Shown here: positions 20,633-33,194 of the stretch, one piece after another | Numbering within the stretch: the stretch's first letter is position 1 | Layout: each line of letters opens with the position of its first letter | Source: Ilex aquifolium | Taxonomy: Eukaryota > Streptophyta > Magnoliopsida > Aquifoliales > Aquifoliaceae | DNA length: 64,000 nucleotides | Assembly (NCBI GenBank): GCA_951799425.1 | Contig: OX637410.1 | Location: 3,658,001 to 3,722,000 of the forward strand | Direction of reading: 5' to 3' | Notes under the pieces: model-generated | Told to the model about the DNA's origin: nothing | Seen by the model: the letters and a program-made list of their open reading frames with translations, nothing else | Database searches by the model: none | Position numbers and translations under genes: made by a program

Positions 20633-20870
20633 GGGGATGTGCAACTATCCAAAAATCCCACACCGACCCGACTCCAGACCGACTCTACCTCCGTCGAAGT
20701 CAAAGTTTGTCGGAGTCGGAGTCGGAGTAAAATGACAAATTCCAATTGATGACGGAGTCCAAAATATGTTCCGAAAAAACTCTGACTCTGAGTTTTATTA
20801 ATTAATAATTTTAAATAAATTATAAATTATTTAATATATCTATACTTCTAATAAAAAAAAGTTAAGTGAA
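20633..20870. mobile_element. Possible hAT-like terminal fragment
   Basis: GGGGATGTGCAACTATCC followed by CCGACCCGACTCC and a TCGGAG triplet repeat (20711-20728) resembles the ends of non-autonomous plant hAT elements. The other end and an 8-bp target duplication were not identified. Confidence 0.3.
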
Positions 20871-21061
20871 AAATTTTTGATTGACTATTATATCTCTATT
20901 AAAAAGATTAAAACCAAGTATATCATCATGTATTTAATTATTAAATATTCAAATGACCCTTCATATACTTCCACTTTCACACAAATTATTGTTCCTTATA
21001 GTGTATATTTACTTCTTTCACAGGTGAGAATGTGGTTGGTGATGAAGTAGACCATGAATAG

Positions 21062-21736
21062 GTGAGCAAAAAGGTATGTGAAGAAGTTGAGGACCTACCC
21101 AAGACACCATTCCCACTACCACCAGTCGAACCTTATGTCCCTCCTATTCCTTTTCCTCAAAGGCTTAAGCGAAATAAAATTGATCAGCAGTTTGAGAAAT
21201 TTTTGAAAGTGTTTAGGCGACTTCACATTAATATTCCTTTTGCAGATGCCTTAGCACAGATTCCTGCCTATACAAAGTTCCTAAAGGAGATCATGTCCAG
21301 GAAGAGGAAACTGGAGGATTTTGAGACCATTGCCTTGACGGAGGAATGTAGTGCCATTATCCAGAATAAGCTTCCACCAAAGCTAAGAGATCCAGGGAGT
21401 TTTTCTATCCCTTGTACTATAGGTGATGTTAATTTTTCTAAAGTTTTGTCTGATTTAGGTGCTAGTGTTTCACTAATGCCTTTATCTGTGTCTAAGAAGC
21501 TTGGATTAAAGGAGTTGAAGCCAGCTAGCTGATCGAATGGTGAAATATCCTTTGGGTGTTCTTGAGAATGTGCTAATCAAGGTAAAGAAGTTTATCATTC
21601 CAGTTGATTTTATTGTGTTGGAGATGGAAGAAGACATCGAGATCCCTATCATTTTAGGCCGGCCCTTTCTAGCCACAGCTGGAGCTGTCATCGATGTTAA
21701 GAATGGTAGGCTGACTTTGAAGTTTGGTGAAAAAGA
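21062..21736 (+). pseudogene. Athila-type gag end and aspartic protease remnant
   Basis: Encodes PPVEPYVPPIPFPQRLKRNK and FADALAQIPAYTKFLKEIMS, the classical Athila pre-protease region. The protease follows with LSDLGASVSLMPLSV (active-site motif D-L-G-A-S) and ILGRPFLATAGAVIDV. A small deletion plus frame change near 21530 splits the protease. Confidence 0.85.
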
Positions 21737-22199
21737 GGTAGAGTTTAATTTACTTGAAGTTGAATATCCTTCTTTTACTGATCATGTTTTTCATGTTGAT
21801 GTTGTAGATGAGTCGACCATAGAGGTTTTTAGATTTAAAAGTGCTAAAGAACCTCTCGAGACTTGTTTAGTGAATGTAGGGAAAAGCAAAGATGATAATT
21901 TGGAGGTTGCAAAAGTGGCGTGTGCATTAGAGGCTACATGTCCTAAGCTGAAGCAAAGAGGAATTCATTTTGAGGATCTAGGCAAAGGTAAGCCACTCCC
22001 TCCCCCTTCTAATGTGCAAGCACCAGTTCTAGAGTTTAAGTCATTACCCTCACATCTTAGGTATGCCTTTTTAGGTGAGAATAATATTTTGCCTGTGATT
22101 GTGAGTGCTTTTTTGTGTGATGAGCAACTTGAAAAATTGATGCGTATTTTGAGCTTGAGAAAAAAGGCCATAGGATGGACTATATCAGACCTTAGAGGA

Positions 22200-23510
22200 A
22201 TTAGCCCTTCATTGTGTATGCATAGAATTTTAATGGAGGATAACCATAAACCTGTTGTTGAAAATCAAAGACGATTAAATCCTAACATGAAAGAAGTAGT
22301 TAGGGCTGAAGTTCTTAAATGGTTAGATGCAGGGATTATTTATCCTATATCTGATAGTTCATGGATTAGTCCAGTGCAGGTAGTACCTAAAAAGGGTGGG
22401 ATGACTGTGGTGCATAATGAAAATAATGAATTAATTCTCACAAGGACAGTAACTGGGTGGAGAATCTGCATAGATTATAAGAAACTTAATAGTGTTACCC
22501 GTAAGGATCATTTTCCTTTACCTTTTCTTGATCAGGTGCTTGAGAGACTTGCTGGTTATGTGTATTATTATTTTCTAGATGGTTATTCAGGGTATAACCA
22601 GATTCCTATATCCCCCGAAGACTAAAAAAATACCACATTCACTTGTCCCTATGGTACTTTTGCATTTCGTAGGATGCCTTTTGGTTTGTGTAATGCACCT
22701 GCTACATTGCAACATTGCATGATGGCTATTTTCTTTGATTTTGTTGAAACGATCATGGAGGTTTTCATGGATGATTTTTCTATTTTTGGATCCTCTTTTG
22801 ATAGTTGTTTAGATAACTTGTCTAAAGTTTTGCAACGTTGTGATAAGGCAAATTTGGTTTTGAATTGGGAGAAATGTCATTTTATGGTGCAAGAAGGTAT
22901 TGTTTTAGGTCACAAACTTTCAACAAGAGGTATTGAGGTGGACCGAGCACAAATAGAAATTATTGAAAAATTGCCATCACCTACCAATGTTAAGGGAGTT
23001 AAAAGTTTCCTTGGTCATGCAGGATTTTACCGGCGTTTTATTAAGGATTTTTCTAAAATCTCTAAACCTCTTTGTAATCTGTTGAATAAGGATGTTGTGT
23101 TTGATTTTGATAAGGACTGTTTGAATGCTTTTAACAAGTTGAAGCAAGAATTGGTGTCCACACCAATTATGGCAGCCCCAGATTGGAGTTTGTCTTTTGA
23201 GCTAATGTGTGATGCTAGTGATTTCGCTTTGGGTGTTGTTCTTGGCTAGAGAAAAGACAGGAAGTTGCATGTTATATATTATGCTAGTAGAGTTTTAAAT
23301 AATGCACAGTTGAATTATGCGACTACTGAAAAAGAATTGCTTGCTGTTGTGTTTGCTTTTGACAAGTTTCAATCTTATCTTGTAGGTTCCAAGGTGATCG
23401 TATATATGGACCGTTCAGCAATCAAGTATGTGTTGCAAAATAAATATGCCAAACCGCGCTTGATTTGGTGGGTGCTGTTGCTTCAAGAATTTGATCTTAA
23501 GATTCGAGAC
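22200..23510 (+). pseudogene. Athila-type reverse transcriptase and RNase H remnant
   Basis: RT blocks: RICIDYKKLN (about 22465), DGYSGYNQIPISPED, MPFGLCNAPATLQ, then EVFMDDFSIFG where M-D-D replaces the usual V-D-D of the catalytic box. RNase H has ELMCDASDFALGVVLG and [11 protein letters not shown]. In-frame TAA at 22623 and TAG at 23247 both fit C-to-T changes in Gln codons. Confidence 0.85.
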
Positions 23511-23764
23511 TAGAAAGGCATGGAGTATGTGTTGGTAGATCACTTGTCTAGATTAGGGGGGCAGTCAAGAGCAGATGAGGTGACCATTAATGAAAGCTTT
23601 CCATATGAGCAATTGTTGGCATTTTCAGTCATCCCTTGGTATGCTGACTTGGTGAACTATTTGGTGAGTGGCATTGTTCCCCCTGATTTGAGCTATCATC
23701 AGAAAAAAATTTTTGTGGGATGTGAAGCATTATTTTTGGGAAGAACCGCTACTGTATAAACATT

Positions 23765-24922
23765 GTGCAGATGGGATGATTAGAAAATGTGTGCCCCAGG
23801 ATGAGATGCAAGATATCCTTGACCATTGTTATTCCTTGGAGTGTGGTGGGCATTTCAGTACCTCCAAGACAGTTGCAAAGGTATGGTAGTCTGGTTTTTA
23901 CTGGCCGACCATGTACCAAGATGCTAGACAGTATGTGAGCATGTGTGATAGATGTCAGAGGGTTGGCAATATTTAGAAAAAGAATGAGATTCCCTTGACC
24001 AATATCCTAGAGGTTGAACTGTTTGATTTATGGGGAATTGATTTCATGGGCCCATTTCCTTCTTCCTTCAACAATCAGTACATCCTGGTAGTAGTGGATT
24101 ATGTGTCTAAATGGGTTAAAGCTAGTGTAACTCAGACTAATGACTCTCGGGTGGTGATGAGATTTGTGAAGAAAAATATTTTTTCAAGATTTGGTGTGCC
24201 GAGAGCCATTATTAGTGATGAAGGCTCTCATTGTTGTAACTGGCTACTTGAGGCTTTGTTGAAAAAATATGGGGTTACTCATAAGGTGGCACTTGCCTAT
24301 CATCCCCAAACAAATGGGCAAGTGGAACTCGCAAATAGGGAATTGAAGCAAATTTTGAAGAAAACTGTGAGTAGTTCAAGAAAGGATTGGGTGAATAAGT
24401 TAGATGATGCACTTTGGGCATATAGGACAACATTAAAGACACCTTTGGGTATGTCTCCATACCGAATTGTCTTTGGAAAGTCTTGTCACTTACCAATTGA
24501 ATTAGAACGTAAGGCCTATTGGGCAATTAAAGAGTTAAACATGGACTTGAAAATTGCGGGAGAAAAGAGATTGTTACAATTGAATGAGTTGGAGGAGTTT
24601 AGGTTGGATGCTTAAAAATGCTCGGATTTACAAGGAAAAGACCAAGCATTGGCATGACAAGCATCTTCAGGTTAGAAACTTTGAAATTGGGCAGCAGGTG
24701 TTACTCTTCAACTCAAGACTTAAGCTATTCACAGGCAAGCTTCGGTCTAGGTGGTCTGGCCCATTCACAGTAACAAAAGTGTATCCATATGGTGCTGTTG
24801 AGGTGCATAGTGAGGTCACTGGAGCATTCAAGATTAATGGGCAGCGTTTGAAGCCTTATCTTGCTGGTAATGTGGTTCCTAAAGGAGTTACTTACTCGTT
24901 GAAGAATCCTACCTATGGTTGA
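23765..24922 (+). pseudogene. Athila-type integrase remnant
   Basis: Zinc-binding part (HCYSLECGGHF and CDRCQRVGN) and DDE core with [28 protein letters not shown] and [16 protein letters not shown], then the [17 protein letters not shown]-terminal domain. A one-base loss near 24613 shifts the frame. The longest intact block is 206 codons (23995-24615). Confidence 0.85.
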
Positions 24923-25211
24923 TGGTGTAGAAGTATTGCAAAAAAAAAAATTCTTTCTTTTGTTTTAGTTGTTGTTTTTATTTAAGTTTTTTTCTTTTTG
25001 GACTAATGATGGTTGTGACCCCTCTTCTTTTGGTTGTATTATGTACGTTCAGAAAATTGATGGTTGTGACCCCCCTTCTTTTAGTTGTTGTCATGTTCAA
25101 CTCAATGGGACATTCGTTGTGTTCAACCTCGCTAAAAGGGAACTATTAGTCTTCCATTTTTCTTTCCTTTCACATTGAGGACAATGTGAAAATTAAGTTT
25201 GGGGGAGAGGA

Positions 25212-25764
25212 TATTTGATTATGCTGGTATTGGTTATGTTTGTTGAAAAAAAAAAAATTCTTCGAAATTCTGATTTGTTCACATTCATGCAAGTTAATTG
25301 GTGATCATGTCCGTGTCTTCCAAATCAGATTTTTATGTGAAAGATTAGTTGAAATGAACTTGCATTTGCACATGTGTGAGACTGATCAACATTACACTTT
25401 TGGGTTCTTTATTGTGTTAAGCATTGCATTTTTTATTTAGGATAGGTGATATCTTATAAAGCAAGATAAGCATACTTGTTTTCTTTAGGATTATTGAAGT
25501 ACACCTTTCCTTGCAAAGTTGTGTGACTATGCATAAAAGATGAGTGTGATACTTTTCTTGTGATTATCCCCTTTGATCTAGTCTTAAACAAGGTTTAAGT
25601 AAATAGAGTAATAATGATTAGACAGTTGAATAAATAAATGTGTACAAAGTTCTATCTACTCCAATGTTTTGATTTGCTTAGTAACTAGGGGTATTCATTA
25701 CCAATGTTTACTTTTACGTCAAACAGCAGGTTGAAATATGAGTATGCAAAAGCACTTTAAGTGT
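25212..25764. other. Possible Athila 3' region, no gene
   Basis: AT-rich DNA after the purine tract, presumed LTR or 3' untranslated region of the Athila-type element. No end motif or matching copy was found inside the window. Confidence 0.4.
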
Positions 25765-27104
25765 GTGACTTGTCCGGCACCTAAAATGTTGTTCCCATAA
25801 AGGGTGAGCCACGCTCAATAGGGTATCTCCTAAAGAGGCTACTCCCCAACCTAGATGCATATGAAATGTTTATATGCAATACAAAAATCAAACATTCATT
25901 CAAGAATGAACAATTCAATAATGAATGCCACAATGTCATGCCATGTTATGAGGTGAAACCCACGCATGCAATTCAAACCCAAGCCCTCCACCGGCTCCCA
26001 TAACACATGCCATGTCATGCGTATGAATCCGAGCATTTCAAGCCCCGTCATTGGTGTTATGTACACCCAATGACCATTTTATAAAAATCTTGTGTCTTTG
26101 TGGGGTGATGATTTATGGTATTTCACCAATGAGATACCATACCATCAACGGATTTTCAGGACATTCACCTGTGGCTTTGTCTTCCCCATTACACTTTTCT
26201 AGAATTTCACCGCCGGGAAGTGTATAAACCAAGTAACCGGGTCTTGCACCCGAGGGAGAATCTAGCCCTTCTTGCTACACCCCGACACGTTTATTCATTC
26301 AATTTTCTATGCGACTCAGTCGGACCTTGGTCGACTTTCCCGAGCCCACGATCAACCCACCTATGTGGTGATTGATTTTAAAACATGCACAAATACCCCC
26401 ACTCATGACAAATGCCAACGAATTCAATGTTACCTGTGCAATGCAATTGCAATGTACAATTTCAATTTATAATGTCATGTTCATTATATCATGAGCTTAT
26501 TATGAATATACCCATTTCCACAACCATTTCCAATTTCTTAATATAAATTATATCATAAAGCATATAATTACATTCCAAAATCCTCACAAAACATGTTATA
26601 TTGATTTCATTCAAATAACATACTTATATCATTCAAGATATGTTATCAGATATCATGCCCAATTCATCACATTTCTCATGAAATTACCAAACAAGCAATT
26701 TCAACAAACTTATTTCATGAAAAATTGGTTTTATCCATCCTTATACCATTTTATATAGTCTAGTTACACTAGGAGTATATTTAGACAATAGATTTCATCT
26801 CTAATCATGCTACCCATTTCATATACAAACCTAGGTTGAAAATAAACCTAGTTAAGAAATAAACCCTACATCTTGAAGCGTAATACACGTAGTAGAACTC
26901 CAAGAAACTCAACTAAAGCTTCAAAACTTTGTTCCTAACAATCTCGTTCTTGAGATGTTGGTGAAACCCGTGATCTTTGGTATGTGCTCATAGTTCTCGT
27001 CGCGTAGAACAACTTTTGTTCTTGGCTTAAAGCAATTTGACGAACGGGTTTTTGTAGATCGCAAGGAGAAGCTTGGAGAACCCTTGTTTTCTCTCTCTTC
27101 TTCT

Positions 27105-27142
<38 letters not shown>

Positions 27143-27570
27143 ATGTTTGGCTGAGAAAATGGGGAAGAAAATCTGATTCTACTGCCCATTTGCTTGGCTC
27201 ACAACGTGCCACACGTGCCACTTTTGTTTAGTCCAATTTAATCTCGAATCAATTAAATCTTGTCATGTGTTATGTTTAATATATTTTATTTTAACTAACT
27301 TCAAATTATTTTTCGCGTTTCAAAATTAAATCCCGATCGCATTTATTTTAGTTGCGCGATGCCCGATCACATCATAAAACGTAAAAAATTTGACTATCTC
27401 AGAAATCAACAAAAATTTACTAGGTAACTAGATTTTGTGAGAGAATCCAACAGTGATGTCCGTTTTGTCATTCGAGTTCTAGAAAAAATTGAATTTTTAA
27501 CCTGCACCGTAACAACTAATTACCATTTTGCCATTTCACAATAAAATTTTAAATTTTCCTGGGTTTTACA
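25765..27570 (-). mobile_element. Tekay-like LTR fragment, minus strand (truncated)
   Basis: The right end is TTTTACA (LTR start TGTAAAACCC on the minus strand, at 27570). In reverse complement it aligns by eye with 45365-47160, e.g. the AAAGGGTGAGCCACGCTCAA block (25800) and ATTACCATTTTGCCATT (27519). The part of the LTR that would carry the inverted-repeat array is missing on the left. Contains a (CT)n microsatellite. Confidence 0.8.
27107..27141. repeat. (CT)n microsatellite
   Basis: Unbroken CT dinucleotides inside the minus-strand LTR, corresponding to the GA-rich leader of the related LTR at about 45815-45840. The Arg/Glu-rich ORF over it is a repeat artefact. Confidence 0.9.
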
Positions 27571-27579
27571 TGCGAGGCC

Positions 27580-28190
27580 TTCTAGGATAGTTCTGAATTA
27601 GCCAAACTGAAAAAAATTTCCTTCTCTCTAAAGGATAAAGCTAAGCAATGGCTTAATATTCTAAAACCGCACTCTATCCCAAATTGATCTGCACTACAAA
27701 AATAATTTTTCAAGAAGTTTTTCCCCACAAATGCTTTAAAATGCCATATCATGATTTTTTTTTGTGAAGGATGGGGAAACATTCTATTAGTGTTGGGAGA
27801 GATTCAAAGATCTTCTCTATGCATGTTCGCGCCATGGGTTTGAAAGTTGGACCCCTGTGGGACTCGGCCTCGCCTGTCAGTTCTGAGAATAGATTGACCT
27901 CTTCCCACAGGGGAAAGTATTCATTAAGAGAAGATGATGACTTGAGGGCTAAGATGGCCTCTTTATCTCGAAAACTTGAAACTTTAGAGATACAAAAGGT
28001 CAATAAGGTGTCTATTGTAAAAACCACGAACGTACAAGTGAGATATGTGCTTTAGTGGGGCATTCTACTAAGGAATGTCCTATGATTCTTGTCTTTTAGG
28101 AGGTGTTATTGGAAAAATCCAACATTAATCTAGCACTTAGTCAGCTGCAGAACAACATTGATTAGTAACACAGTCTTTCTAATCTTCGTA
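27580..28190 (+). pseudogene. Athila-like gag remnant
   Basis: Starts exactly where the minus LTR ends. Reads ISFSLKDKAKQWLNILKPHS, the gag block usually written FPFSLKDKAK.WL.SL. A zinc-knuckle half motif GHSTKECPMI follows near 28060-28085. Many stops. Confidence 0.6.
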
Positions 28191-28199
28191 TGGATGCTC

Positions 28200-28556
28200 A
28201 GCTATGACTTTGATGACTTACTATTAGGTCATATGTGAGTATGAAAGTGTTTTATTCATTCATGACCTGTACTAAAGTACTCTGTTTATTTTTCTTTGTT
28301 GACTTTTAGTGTCTGTTGACTTTTTCTTTGTTTAGCTCTATTTTTTTTTTGTTGTGACATACTCTTGATCCTATGCTTGATTGATTATCATATTTGATCA
28401 TTGAGTTGTATGCATTGATTGTCCCTTACTTAGTCTATGTGGTTGATTTGGCTAGTTGCTATGCATTCATGCCTTCTTGTTATACTATGATTCTATGTCC
28501 TGATTGTTATAGGTCATCATTGGATTGATATTTATGGAAAATAAGAAAAATATATA
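28200..28556 (+). mobile_element. SIRE-type copia 3' internal region, left part
   Basis: T-rich, non-coding DNA whose end (ATTGATATTTATGGAAAATA) joins by sense to 38395 onward (GTTGACATTTATGAAAAAGG lies near there). The Tekay-type element was inserted between the two parts. Confidence 0.5.
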
Positions 28557-28952
28557 TTAGGTGTAAAACCCGGGTAAATTTGAACTTTTTCTGAAAAAGG
28601 GCAAAACAGTAATTTGCCACAACAGTGCGGATTCGAGATACGAATTTCTCTAGACCTTGGATGAGGAAACGGACTTCTCCATTGGACTCGTATCGCAGAA
28701 ACTAGTTACCCTGTCGAATTTCGTCGAATTTTGAGATAGTCGAATTTTTGCACGTGGTTCGAGGCGACTGGGTGGCGGCTGACCTCACAAAGGTCCCCAC
28801 AAATAAATTTTATAAAATTTCCTTATAATTGAATTAAAGTTCAAATAAAATTTATTTGAACTTAAACCGGGATGAATTTAATCGTTTCAGGGCGAAAACG
28901 GACCTAAAAATAAGGGAACGTGCGGCGCGATGTGGACCGCGCATTTAAAGGC

Positions 28953-28959
28953 TATAAAT
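28953..28959 (+). promoter_or_regulatory. TATA box of the Tekay-type 5' LTR
   Basis: GGCTATAAATAGGGG is followed about 30 bp later by the likely RNA start. The same block recurs in the 3' LTR (about 36377) and in the related solo LTR (about 45756). Confidence 0.7.
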
Positions 28960-30569
28960 AGGGGAAAATATCTGATTTTCCCCACTTTTTTTCAGCTAAG
29001 TTCTCACGTTGAAGAGAGAGAAGAGAGAAAAACAAATTTCTCAAGGCTTCTCCCTTCGATTCCTGGAGTTCCGTCGGTCAGAATCTATTGAGCCAAGAGT
29101 TAAAGTCGATCACATCGACGAGGGCTACGCAACCACACCAAGAACGAGAGATTTCACCGAAGATCCAAGAAGAGAACTTTAGGAAAATCAAGAGCTTTGG
29201 GGCTTAGGAGGCGTTCTTGAAGTTCTCCACGCTCCAAGAGGTAGGGTTCCATCCTACCTTGGTTTATTTCTCACCTAGTGTGTCCCTAGGACAGGGTTAG
29301 GTTATATAACATGCCTATTGTTATGGAAAAAGGGGAAATGGGTATAGAAATGGTTCATTTTGAGTATTATCTTGAAAATTGATATATGAGAGTTCCTTGT
29401 GAAATTCTTGGAAATTGTGGCATTGTGTTCATATGCTATGTGTTTTGAAAGCTCTTATGATTAGAGTATGTTTTGAACATGAAATTATGTGATAACATGT
29501 TAGTTATTGTTGTCGATATATGCTTAGTGATATATGGACGGTATGATGATATTTGGTGATTTTATGCCTATGAGATATAATTTCCATGGTGTAGGTTGAA
29601 TGTGGAAAATTGCTCATTTGACATGCATTGCATCTTGAGCATGATATTGCATCACATTCATGGGCATAAGTCATGAGTGGTGGTGTGTGTATGCATGATT
29701 GATCACCTCATTTGGTGGTTGATGTGTGGACTCGGGAAAGTTGGATTGAAGGTCCGGCTGAGTCGCATGGTTGCATGGGAAAAACTTGTGTCGGGTATAG
29801 CAAGAAGGGCTAGACACTCCCTCGGGTGCGAATCCTGGCTATTGGTTTATACACTTCCGTCGGTGCGAGTCCAAAAAAGTGTAACGGCGTACGGAGCCGG
29901 TAGTGCGATTCCAAAAATCCGTTGCCCAACAAAGACACATGGTTTTGTTTTATAAAATACTCATTCAATGAGTGTCATCCAACAATGATTTGGTTTGTTA
30001 ACAAATGAGTTTTATTTAAAACAATCGTTGGATGGATTTTCGTCAAAAGACGATTTTATTTCACAAGTGCAATGCATTGTGTTGTGGGAGTCGGTGAAGA
30101 CTCGGGTTAAGGTTGCATGAGTGAATTCATCTCATTTCATAGCATGACATGAAGATTCCTCTCAAGGGATTGCAATTTCTTGATATGAAAAAGAATGTTG
30201 TTTGAAATGTGTTGCATGTGACATTGCATGACATCTAGGTTGGGGAGTACCCTCTGTAGGGGATACTTTATTGAGTGTAGCTCACCCTATACGGGAAAAC
30301 ATTTCAGGTGGGAGATACACACCAGTGGACGACGCTCACTCGGGGCCCCAAGGATGAAGAGAGGCCGCTTGTGGCTTTATTTTGGGTTTTTGTAAACTAA
30401 GTAAGAGAACTTAGTTTTGAACATGTAAAATTATGTAATTAATTGTAATAGAACTTGTAGTAATCATGTTTTGATGTATAAATATATGTTGTATAAGTTT
30501 GGGTTGAATTTGGTAATGTTTGGAATAGATTGAAATTGGAAAACAGGAGAAACAAGCAAAAGTGGGCAA

Positions 30570-30675
30570 GGCGTACCGGTACAGTGTACCGGTACAGAGC
30601 TGTCCAGAAGGCAGAGCGTACTGGTACTGCCAAGACCAGTGAGCCCACCGTACCGGTATGCTGTACCGGTACACT
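30570..30675. repeat. Array of GTACCGGTAC palindromes (5' LTR)
   Basis: Five slots in about 100 bp. GTACCGGTAC is perfect at three slots; one slot reads GTACTGGTAC and one ends GTACCGGTAT, each a single C-to-T change from the palindrome. In the 3' LTR copy (38004-38104) all five are perfect. Confidence 0.9.
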
Positions 30676-30961
30676 CTCCAAAATTCAGAATTTTTTTTTT
30701 ATTCTTTTGCCGAGTCTTTGGGCTATGTTTTCCGTCCTTCCAATGTTATAAATGGACAATAATAGTATACCAATGATGGTATATTGGACCTCGGATGGGT
30801 CAACCAATCGAAAGCAATTGGACTTGTTTTGTTTTTATAAATCCCGGTAAAGGGAATGTGGTGCTGCGGTGTCGGGTCAACCGGCATCCACGGGTATTCT
30901 GCGGGTTGATGGGTAATCATGGGTTGATCAACGGACCCCCAGATTTTGGGGCGTCACAGCT

Positions 30962-30973
30962 TGGTATCAGAGC
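30962..30973 (+). other. Primer binding site (initiator Met-tRNA)
   Basis: TGGTATCAGAGC three bases after the 5' LTR end; full 12-base match to the standard plant PBS. Confidence 0.95.
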
Positions 30974-31316
30974 ATAGGTATGCGATTTACCTAGGGCTTG
31001 AGGCGCATGGGTCTAGGCCATTGTATTCATTGTGCATTTCATGTTGTGTACTCAAATTGCTACATGTTATGTGATTTGTGTTATATGTGAATTATATACA
31101 TGGTAAAGTGTATATGGAAATGGACACACTAGGGTTAGCAAACATAACCTTGGGAGTGGGAAAGTAAATGAACGGGATAGTTCATGGGGTGAATATCTAC
31201 TAGTAAGTGGGATATGCATTACTAGTGAGACAATGAGAGAATTCTCAAGGTTTTAAATTTTGATCCCTATCTCGGGACACTATGTGAGGCTCTATTGCTA
31301 TCTTACCTGTGTGTAG

Positions 31317-32414
31317 ATGGCAACTAGAGGAAGGGGACGTCGGGGTGGACGGAACAATAACCAATCACCACCGACCTTTGACCAACAAGCCTTTGCTGAG
31401 GCTATTGGTGTTGTGGCTGCTACCATTGCATAGGCTAGTGCAAGTATGGGCCAAGGAGGGTCAAGTAACCTCCAGAGGTTCAAGGCACACCATCCTCCAA
31501 CCTTCAAGGGAGAAGGGGATCCAATGGTAGCCGATCATTGGTTCCAACAAGTCGGCAAGATCTTGGAGGCTATGGAGATCACCTCCGATGCCACTAAGAT
31601 AAAGCTAGTTGCATTCCAGCTAGAGGGAGAATCCCAAGTGTGGTGGGATTGGGTCAAAGCCTCAAGGGACTTGGAGGCAACGACATGGGAAGAGTTCCGT
31701 GAGCTCTTCATGGGCAAATATTTCTCGGCGTCGGCTCGGCAGGCAAAAGCTCGGGAGTTCCTAGATCTGAAACAAGGGACGATGACAGTGTTGGAATACG
31801 TAGCTAAGTTCATGGAATTAGCACGTTTCGCTGATGATTATGTGGCCACAGACATGGCCAAGGTGAGGAAATTTGAGGATGGCTTGAAATTATTCATCCG
31901 GGGTAAAATTGTGGGTTTTCGTCTGCAAGACTTGGACTCGATGGTCGAGACATCTACGGCCATTGAGAGAGAGATGGACGACGCACGAAACATCCGAGAA
32001 GCGGGTGGTAAAGATAAGAAGAAGGAGGGCCAATCTTTTTCTTCAAGTTCGGGGAAGAAGCAAAGGACTTCGACTCCACAGGGCCGTGGCTATCAAGGCC
32101 AAGGCCAGAGTCAATCCTCCCAAGGCGGGAGAACTCAGAGGCCTTCCTACCAGGTAGGGCAAATGACTTGTTTTCATTGTCACCAACCGGGGCATATGAA
32201 GCGGGATTGTCCTCAGCGACAGGGATCTCAGAGCTATGGAGCATCCCAGTCCCAGTCTTCGGTGGGACATGCATAGACGCATTTTGTTCCTCTCTACCCC
32301 ACCATGGGCCAGGGAAGTCATTTCCAGTCTCAGTGTGTTGCACAGGGCCCTACTACTTCACGTGCGGGGATTCCGCAATCAGGCCAGATGGGCCAGGGCA
32401 TGGGTCGAGGTTGA
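31317..32414 (+). pseudogene. Tekay-type gag (capsid and zinc knuckle), stop-interrupted
   Basis: ATG at 31317 opens with an Arg/Gly-rich start (MATRGRGRRGGR). TAG at 31431 interrupts early, and the next Met is at 31446. The capsid part contains PPTFKGEGDPMVADHWFQQV and WEEFRELFMGKYFSASARQA. A CCHC knuckle, CFHCHQPGHMKRDC, lies near 32167-32208. TAG at 32274 and TGA at 32412 cut the tail. All stops fit Gln or Arg codons changed by a C-to-T transition. Confidence 0.9.
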
Positions 32415-33194
32415 GGCCAGGGCTCACAAGCCGGGACTTCAGGGACCTACGGGCTTGTTTATGCCATCACACCTCAGACTGAGCCAACAGATCAGTCGGT
32501 TATCCAAGGTACATTTCTACTCTCTCGCTTATGGGCAAGGGTATTATTTGAATCTGGTGCATCTCATTCTTTTATTGCTGCATCATGTGTGAAAGATTTG
32601 GGCTTAGAGGTTGAAACCTTGAAAGAGCCATTGCATGTGAATTCTCCCCTAGGAGCTAGGGTGAGCGTTGATCAGATATGTCGGGGTTGTGAGTTAGAGA
32701 TCTCGGGGATTCTACTCACCGTGGACCTTAGGGTCATGGACATGTCGGAGTTCGATGTCATCCTAGGGATGGATTGGTTGACGGCACACCGAGTCGTCAT
32801 TGATTGTGATTGTAAGAGGGTCACTAACTACACACCAGACGACATTTGTTTTATGTTTCAGGGGGATAAGCATGATGTTTTTTCCCAAGCCGTATACGAC
32901 TCTAGATGGCACGGGCAGTTGATGGGTTGGCTAGCAAGCCTCACCCTAGAGGATGAGGCGAGACAGGAGTTTGCTCTACCTCGGGTTGTGTGTGAGTATG
33001 AAGATGTTTTTCTGGATGAACTACCGGGATTACCTCCACATAGGGATGTAGACTTCACCATTGAGTTGCACCCCGGTACATCGCCCATTTCTATGACTCC
33101 ACATAGGATGGCGCCAGCTGAGTTGCAAGAACTCAAGGTCCAGCTACAGGAATTGTTGGACAGGGGCTTTATTAGACCGAGCACTTCACCATGA
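32415..33194 (+). pseudogene. Tekay-type aspartic protease and linker
   Basis: In frame with gag. The active-site block reads FESGASHSFIA (about 32546-32580), where the family has F-D-S-G. The catalytic Asp is therefore Glu (GAA for GAT/GAC), which should kill the protease. FDVILGMDWLTAHRVVIDC follows. TGA at 33192 replaces the Trp codon expected in the P-W-G-A-P block. Confidence 0.85.

Larger units (their letters stand above)
21028..25211 (+). mobile_element. Athila-type Ty3/gypsy element, 5'-truncated and decayed (protease to integrase, PPT)
   Basis: Domain order gag C-terminal/protease, RT, RNase H, integrase on the plus strand. The integrase has no chromodomain, and the downstream signature ATTGAGGACAATGTGAAAAT then TTTGGGGGAGAGG (about 25172-25211) is the purine tract typical of Athila-type elements. 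LTRs and most of gag are absent at the 5' side, where it abuts unrelated DNA near 21028. Frame breaks occur near 21530, 22623, 23247, 23511, 23705, 23890, 23976 and 24613. Confidence 0.85.
28562..30958 (+). repeat. 5' LTR of the Tekay-type element
   Basis: 2397 bp, TG...CA ends. A TATA box (TATAAAT, about 28953) lies 390 bp from the start. An array of CCGG-core palindromes lies at 30570-30675, about 285-390 bp before the LTR end. Most differences from the 3' LTR are C/T or G/A. Confidence 0.95.

Noticed and set aside
26935-27189. ORF with an Arg-Glu repeat.
   Set aside because: Translation of a (CT)n microsatellite inside an LTR.
30411-30751. ORFs containing repeated Tyr-Arg or Val-Pro-Val motifs.
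   Set aside because: Translations of the GTACCGGTAC array, present in both LTRs.
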